Source of the DNA: Dysgonamonadaceae bacterium
Lineage (GTDB): Bacteria > Bacteroidota > Bacteroidia > Bacteroidales > Azobacteroidaceae
Assembly (NCBI GenBank): GCA_031287395.1
Contig: JAITTA010000008.1
Location: 1-7,371 of the forward strand
DNA: 7,371 bases
Direction of reading: 5' to 3'
Every line of letters begins with the position of its first letter. Positions within the stretch are counted from its first letter, which is position 1. A model generated the notes under the pieces. That model was not told where the DNA came from. It did not search any database and was given only the letters and a program-made list of their open reading frames with translations. This document shows, in pieces, positions 6,219 through 7,371 of the stretch. The translations under genes and the position numbers were made by a program.

Positions 6219-7196
6219 ATGGACGAAAAGAAAGAAAGGAAAGTCATCTACCTGGCAGGTGGGTGCTTTTGGGGGACGGAACATTTCCTCAAGCAAATAC
6301 GGGGTGTAGTGGCGACCGAAGTAGGGTACGCCAATGGAAAGATCGATAATCCAACCTACCGGTCCGTATCGGCAGGAGATACATACTTTGTAGAAACCGT
6401 TAAGGTGGAGTACTTGCCCGGACAAATCAGCCTGGGAAATCTGCTGGAATTATTCTTCAAAACGATAGACCCTACCAGTCTCAATAAGCAAGGGAACGAC
6501 AGGGGGACCCAATACCGTACGGGCATCTACTATACCGACCGGGAAGACGAAGCCAAGGTGAAAGCTGCCCTGACCCGGCTCGCAGCGGTATATTCCAAGC
6601 CGGTCGTGGTAGAATGCCTGGTCCTGGAGAATTACTATACAGCCGAAGAGTACCACCAGGATTATCTGGATAAGCATCCCGAAGGCTACTGCCATATTCC
6701 TCAAAAGCTGTTTCAAATGGCCAGGGAGGCAAATCCGGCTCCCGGGTGGCAGGCGTACACCAGGCAGGATGATGTCACATTGAAGAAAAAGCTCACTCGC
6801 CTGCAATACGAGGTTACGCGCAATAACGCGACCGAGAGGCCATTCGAAAATGAATACTGGAATGAGTTCAGGGAGGGCATTTATGTGGATATTACCACAG
6901 GCGAACCGCTATTTATATCCTCTGACAAATTTGAGTCCGGTTGCGGCTGGCCCAGCTTCTCTAAACCTATAAAAGAGGAACTGGTCACAGAGAAAACCGA
7001 CAAGTCGCACGGAATGGTCCGCCGGGAGGTCCGCAGCAAGACAGGGGATGCGCACTTGGGACATGTCTTCAACGACGGCCCACAGGATAAAGGCGGGCTA
7101 AGGTACTGTATCAATAGCGCATCGCTGCGCTTTATCGCCAAAGAGAAGATGGAAGAAGAAGGCTATGGCCGGTATCTTCCCCTACTTGGGGAATAA
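6219..7196 (+). CDS. msrAB: Bifunctional peptide methionine sulfoxide reductase MsrA-MsrB
   Basis: This fused enzyme repairs oxidised methionine: MsrA reduces the S-sulfoxide and MsrB the R-sulfoxide, with reducing power usually from thioredoxin. From the ATG at 6219 it has 325 residues. MsrA occupies about 8-170: GGCFWGTEHF with catalytic C16, DPTSLNKQGNDRGTQYRTGI (84-103), and GYCHI with C158 as the likely resolving Cys. MsrB occupies about 190-315: TERPFENEYW, SGCGWPSF (C242, the recycling position in PilB-type MsrB), DAHLGHVFNDGP and RYCINSASLRF with catalytic C297. The two CxxC zinc motifs of many MsrBs are missing (YVDITTG and EVRSKTG stand in their places), so this is the zinc-free type. 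An in-frame ATG at 6147 would add 24 residues with a short hydrophobic stretch; 6219 is preferred because MDEKKERK leads straight into the MsrA fold. GC content and codon use are clearly higher in G/C than in the upstream sugar genes, and no functional link to them is visible. Confidence 0.93.
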   Translation: MDEKKERKVIYLAGGCFWGTEHFLKQIRGVVATEVGYANGKIDNPTYRSVSAGDTYFVETVKVEYLPGQISLGNLLELFFKTIDPTSLNKQGNDRGTQYRTGIYYTDREDEAKVKAALTRLAAVYSKPVVVECLVLENYYTAEEYHQDYLDKHPEGYCHIPQKLFQMAREANPAPGWQAYTRQDDVTLKKKLTRLQYEVTRNNATERPFENEYWNEFREGIYVDITTGEPLFISSDKFESGCGWPSFSKPIKEELVTEKTDKSHGMVRREVRSKTGDAHLGHVFNDGPQDKGGLRYCINSASLRFIAKEKMEEEGYGRYLPLLGE

Positions 7197-7308
7197 TCCT
7201 TCTGGTAAGTCCATATTTGTGAAGAAAAATCAATCATGCCTGCGTGGAAATGGTTGCGTGAGTTGTAAATAATAGAATATCAACAAATTATAATTTCATC
7301 TTCATCGC

Positions 7309-7333
7309 TGCGATTGCCATAATCGTAATTTTT
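7309..7333 (+). terminator. Weak candidate terminator of msrAB
   Basis: TGCGATT (7309-7315), loop GCCAT, and AATCGTA (7321-7327) form a 7-bp stem with one G-U pair, followed after one base by TTTTT (7329-7333). The stem is AT-rich and lies 112 bases after the stop, so it is only a modest candidate. The rest of 7197-7371 is AT-rich with no gene or clear promoter on either strand. Confidence 0.35.
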
Positions 7334-7371
7334 CTAAAAATACTTTTTATTTGTTTTTAATTTAAATTAAT

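Overview
The window looks like a stretch of a Bacteroidota chromosome, most likely from the Bacteroidales. Three things point that way. Two intergenic regions carry an identical TATTTTTG box that fits the Bacteroidetes -7 consensus TAnnTTTG. The starts lack convincing Shine-Dalgarno sequences and have A-rich leaders. The gene content resembles part of a polysaccharide utilisation locus (PUL). All genes lie on the + strand. The species cannot be named from this sequence.

Layout: positions 1-686 hold the 3' end of a GH42-type beta-galactosidase whose catalytic barrel is outside the window. Positions 791-2185 encode an unusual single-pass membrane protein: a Bacteroidetes HTH-like domain in the cytoplasm, one membrane segment, a PKD-like domain and a C-terminal concanavalin/LamG-like domain. 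The 130-base gap that follows holds a hairpin right after the stop codon, a tandem 11-bp repeat and a promoter. Positions 2316-4124 encode an exported GH105/GH88-type unsaturated uronyl hydrolase with a large N-terminal beta-rich extension. After 26 bases comes an exported 589-residue protein (4151-5920) that looks like an uncharacterised alpha/alpha-toroid polysaccharide lyase. After a gap of about 300 bases there is a GC-richer, fused peptide methionine sulfoxide reductase MsrA-MsrB (6219-7196), then an AT-rich tail with a weak candidate terminator.

How the genes may work together (inference): the putative lyase would cut a uronic-acid-containing polysaccharide and leave a 4,5-unsaturated uronic acid at the new non-reducing end. 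The GH105-type enzyme would remove that residue, and the GH42 enzyme would remove galactose. The membrane protein is a good candidate sensor and activator for the two-gene hydrolase/lyase operon, acting through the tandem 11-bp repeats. The substrate is probably a pectic or other acidic plant or algal glycan, but the sequence does not settle this. No SusC/SusD pair, integrase, tRNA, insertion sequence or CRISPR array is visible. msrAB seems unrelated to the sugar genes and differs in base composition.
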